Positions 63,251 through 64,000 of a stretch of DNA of 64,000 nt are shown here, one piece after another. This stretch comes from an uncultured Clostridia bacterium. GTDB taxonomy: Bacteria > Bacillota > Clostridia > Christensenellales > Borkfalkiaceae. Where the stretch lies: the NCBI GenBank assembly GCA_947632015.1, contig CANRNP010000003.1, positions 1-64,000 of the forward strand, written 5' to 3'. The position numbers were made by a program, and so were the translations under genes. The notes beneath the pieces are model-generated. The model did no database searches. It was not told where the DNA came from and saw nothing but the letters and a program-made list of their open reading frames with translations. Positions within the stretch are counted from its first letter, which is position 1; each line of letters starts with the position of its first letter.

Positions 63251-64000
63251 TTAAATGCGATTTTGGCGGCGTTTGCGCACGGCGCTGCGGATCACTTCGA
63301 AGATGCTGATGCCGATGCCCGAAAGGATGTACACATAGTAGGTGAAGAACCGCCATATCAAAACCGTCCAGCCGAGGACGGGGTCGATGCCGCTCACCGT
63401 GACGAACACGAGGGAGCTCGAAGCCTCCAACGCGCCCGTATTGCCGGGCGTGGGGAAGAGGAGCGCCGAATAGCGGGAGATGATCACGAGGCAGGCGATC
63501 TGGATGGCGAGTTCGAAGGTCGGCGGAACGTTTGCGATCGCGATCACCACAAAGAAGGGCAGGGTGACGAAGAGGGAGCATTCGATCACGCACAAAAACA
63601 GCAGGGGGATGAACTTATAGAATTGCTTCCAGAACTGTTTGAGGCAGTCGCTGTACTCGCACATCTCGCGCACGAATTTCATGGAAGTGCGATACCGCCG
63701 CTTTACGATATGCAACTTATAGAGGAAGAAAACGATGAGCAAAATAAATTTTTTGCAAGGTTTCGGGAAGAGGGAGAAGAGGATGATCGCGAGCTGGAAG
63801 AGGATATTCACCGCGAGGGAGATCCATGCGATCACGAGGAGGGTATTCTCCCCGACGACGGCTTCCTTCGGCACATAGCGCGGGGTAAGCGCGAGCAGAA
63901 CAATCGCAAACACGGTGAGGAAAAAGGCGCTCACCACATATTTTGCGACGGGGATCACGTTCGCCGCGCCGCTTTGAATCTTCTTTTTATGGAGATAGTA
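63251..64000 (-). CDS. Lysylphosphatidylglycerol synthase TM-region / UPF0104-like flippase family protein (5' end outside window)
   Basis: Multi-TM protein with LFPTPGNTGALEASSSLVFV motif; frame stays open to window edge (YYLHKKKIQSGAANVIPVAKY...). Confidence 0.78.
   Translation of the reverse strand, partial: YYLHKKKIQSGAANVIPVAKYVVSAFFLTVFAIVLLALTPRYVPKEAVVGENTLLVIAWISLAVNILFQLAIILFSLFPKPCKKFILLIVFFLYKLHIVKRRYRTSMKFVREMCEYSDCLKQFWKQFYKFIPLLFLCVIECSLFVTLPFFVVIAIANVPPTFELAIQIACLVIISRYSALLFPTPGNTGALEASSSLVFVTVSGIDPVLGWTVLIWRFFTYYVYILSGIGISIFEVIRSAVRKRRQNRI

Noticed and set aside
1-64000. CRISPR arrays, tRNA/rRNA genes, prophage, transposase genes
   Set aside because: No regularly spaced direct repeats with spacers, no tRNA cloverleaf noticed in intergenic regions, no integrase/transposase/phage proteins among the ORFs.

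Overview
High-GC, nearly co-directional chromosomal segment from a probable spore-forming Clostridia-type Firmicute. Spore-former evidence: intact sigK and ylbJ. Most of the window is core housekeeping: rny(3' end), nrdR, ispG, the rimP-nusA-rnpM-ylxQ-infB-rbfA-nrnA-truB-ribF block, efp, an aro operon, dnaG-rpoD-trmK, alr, coaD, two DAHP synthases plus pheA, metNIQ, sigK, feoAB, a metal P-type ATPase with an ArsR regulator, ade, mgtE and an amino-acid ABC transporter. The most interesting signals are regulatory or structural. (1) A 25-codon Met-rich leader ORF followed by an intrinsic terminator sits directly upstream of metNIQ; this looks like a methionine ribosome-mediated attenuator. (2) A structured uORF-containing leader lies upstream of an mgtE with a duplicated N domain. 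(3) A PolC-like protein has the N-terminal/OB/exonuclease parts but no PHP or polymerase. (4) Several genes have a -10 element ending 6-7 nt before the ATG, predicting leaderless mRNAs. (5) Two intergenic islands share a mosaic of dispersed repeats. (6) Tandem ARG-box-like operators with exact 21-bp spacing precede the ABC transporter. (7) feoA abuts a terminator and FeoB has a degenerate G4 motif. (8) nrnA carries an apparent frameshift. No tRNA, rRNA, CRISPR, prophage or transposase gene was recognised. All calls were made by eye; no searches or folding were run.
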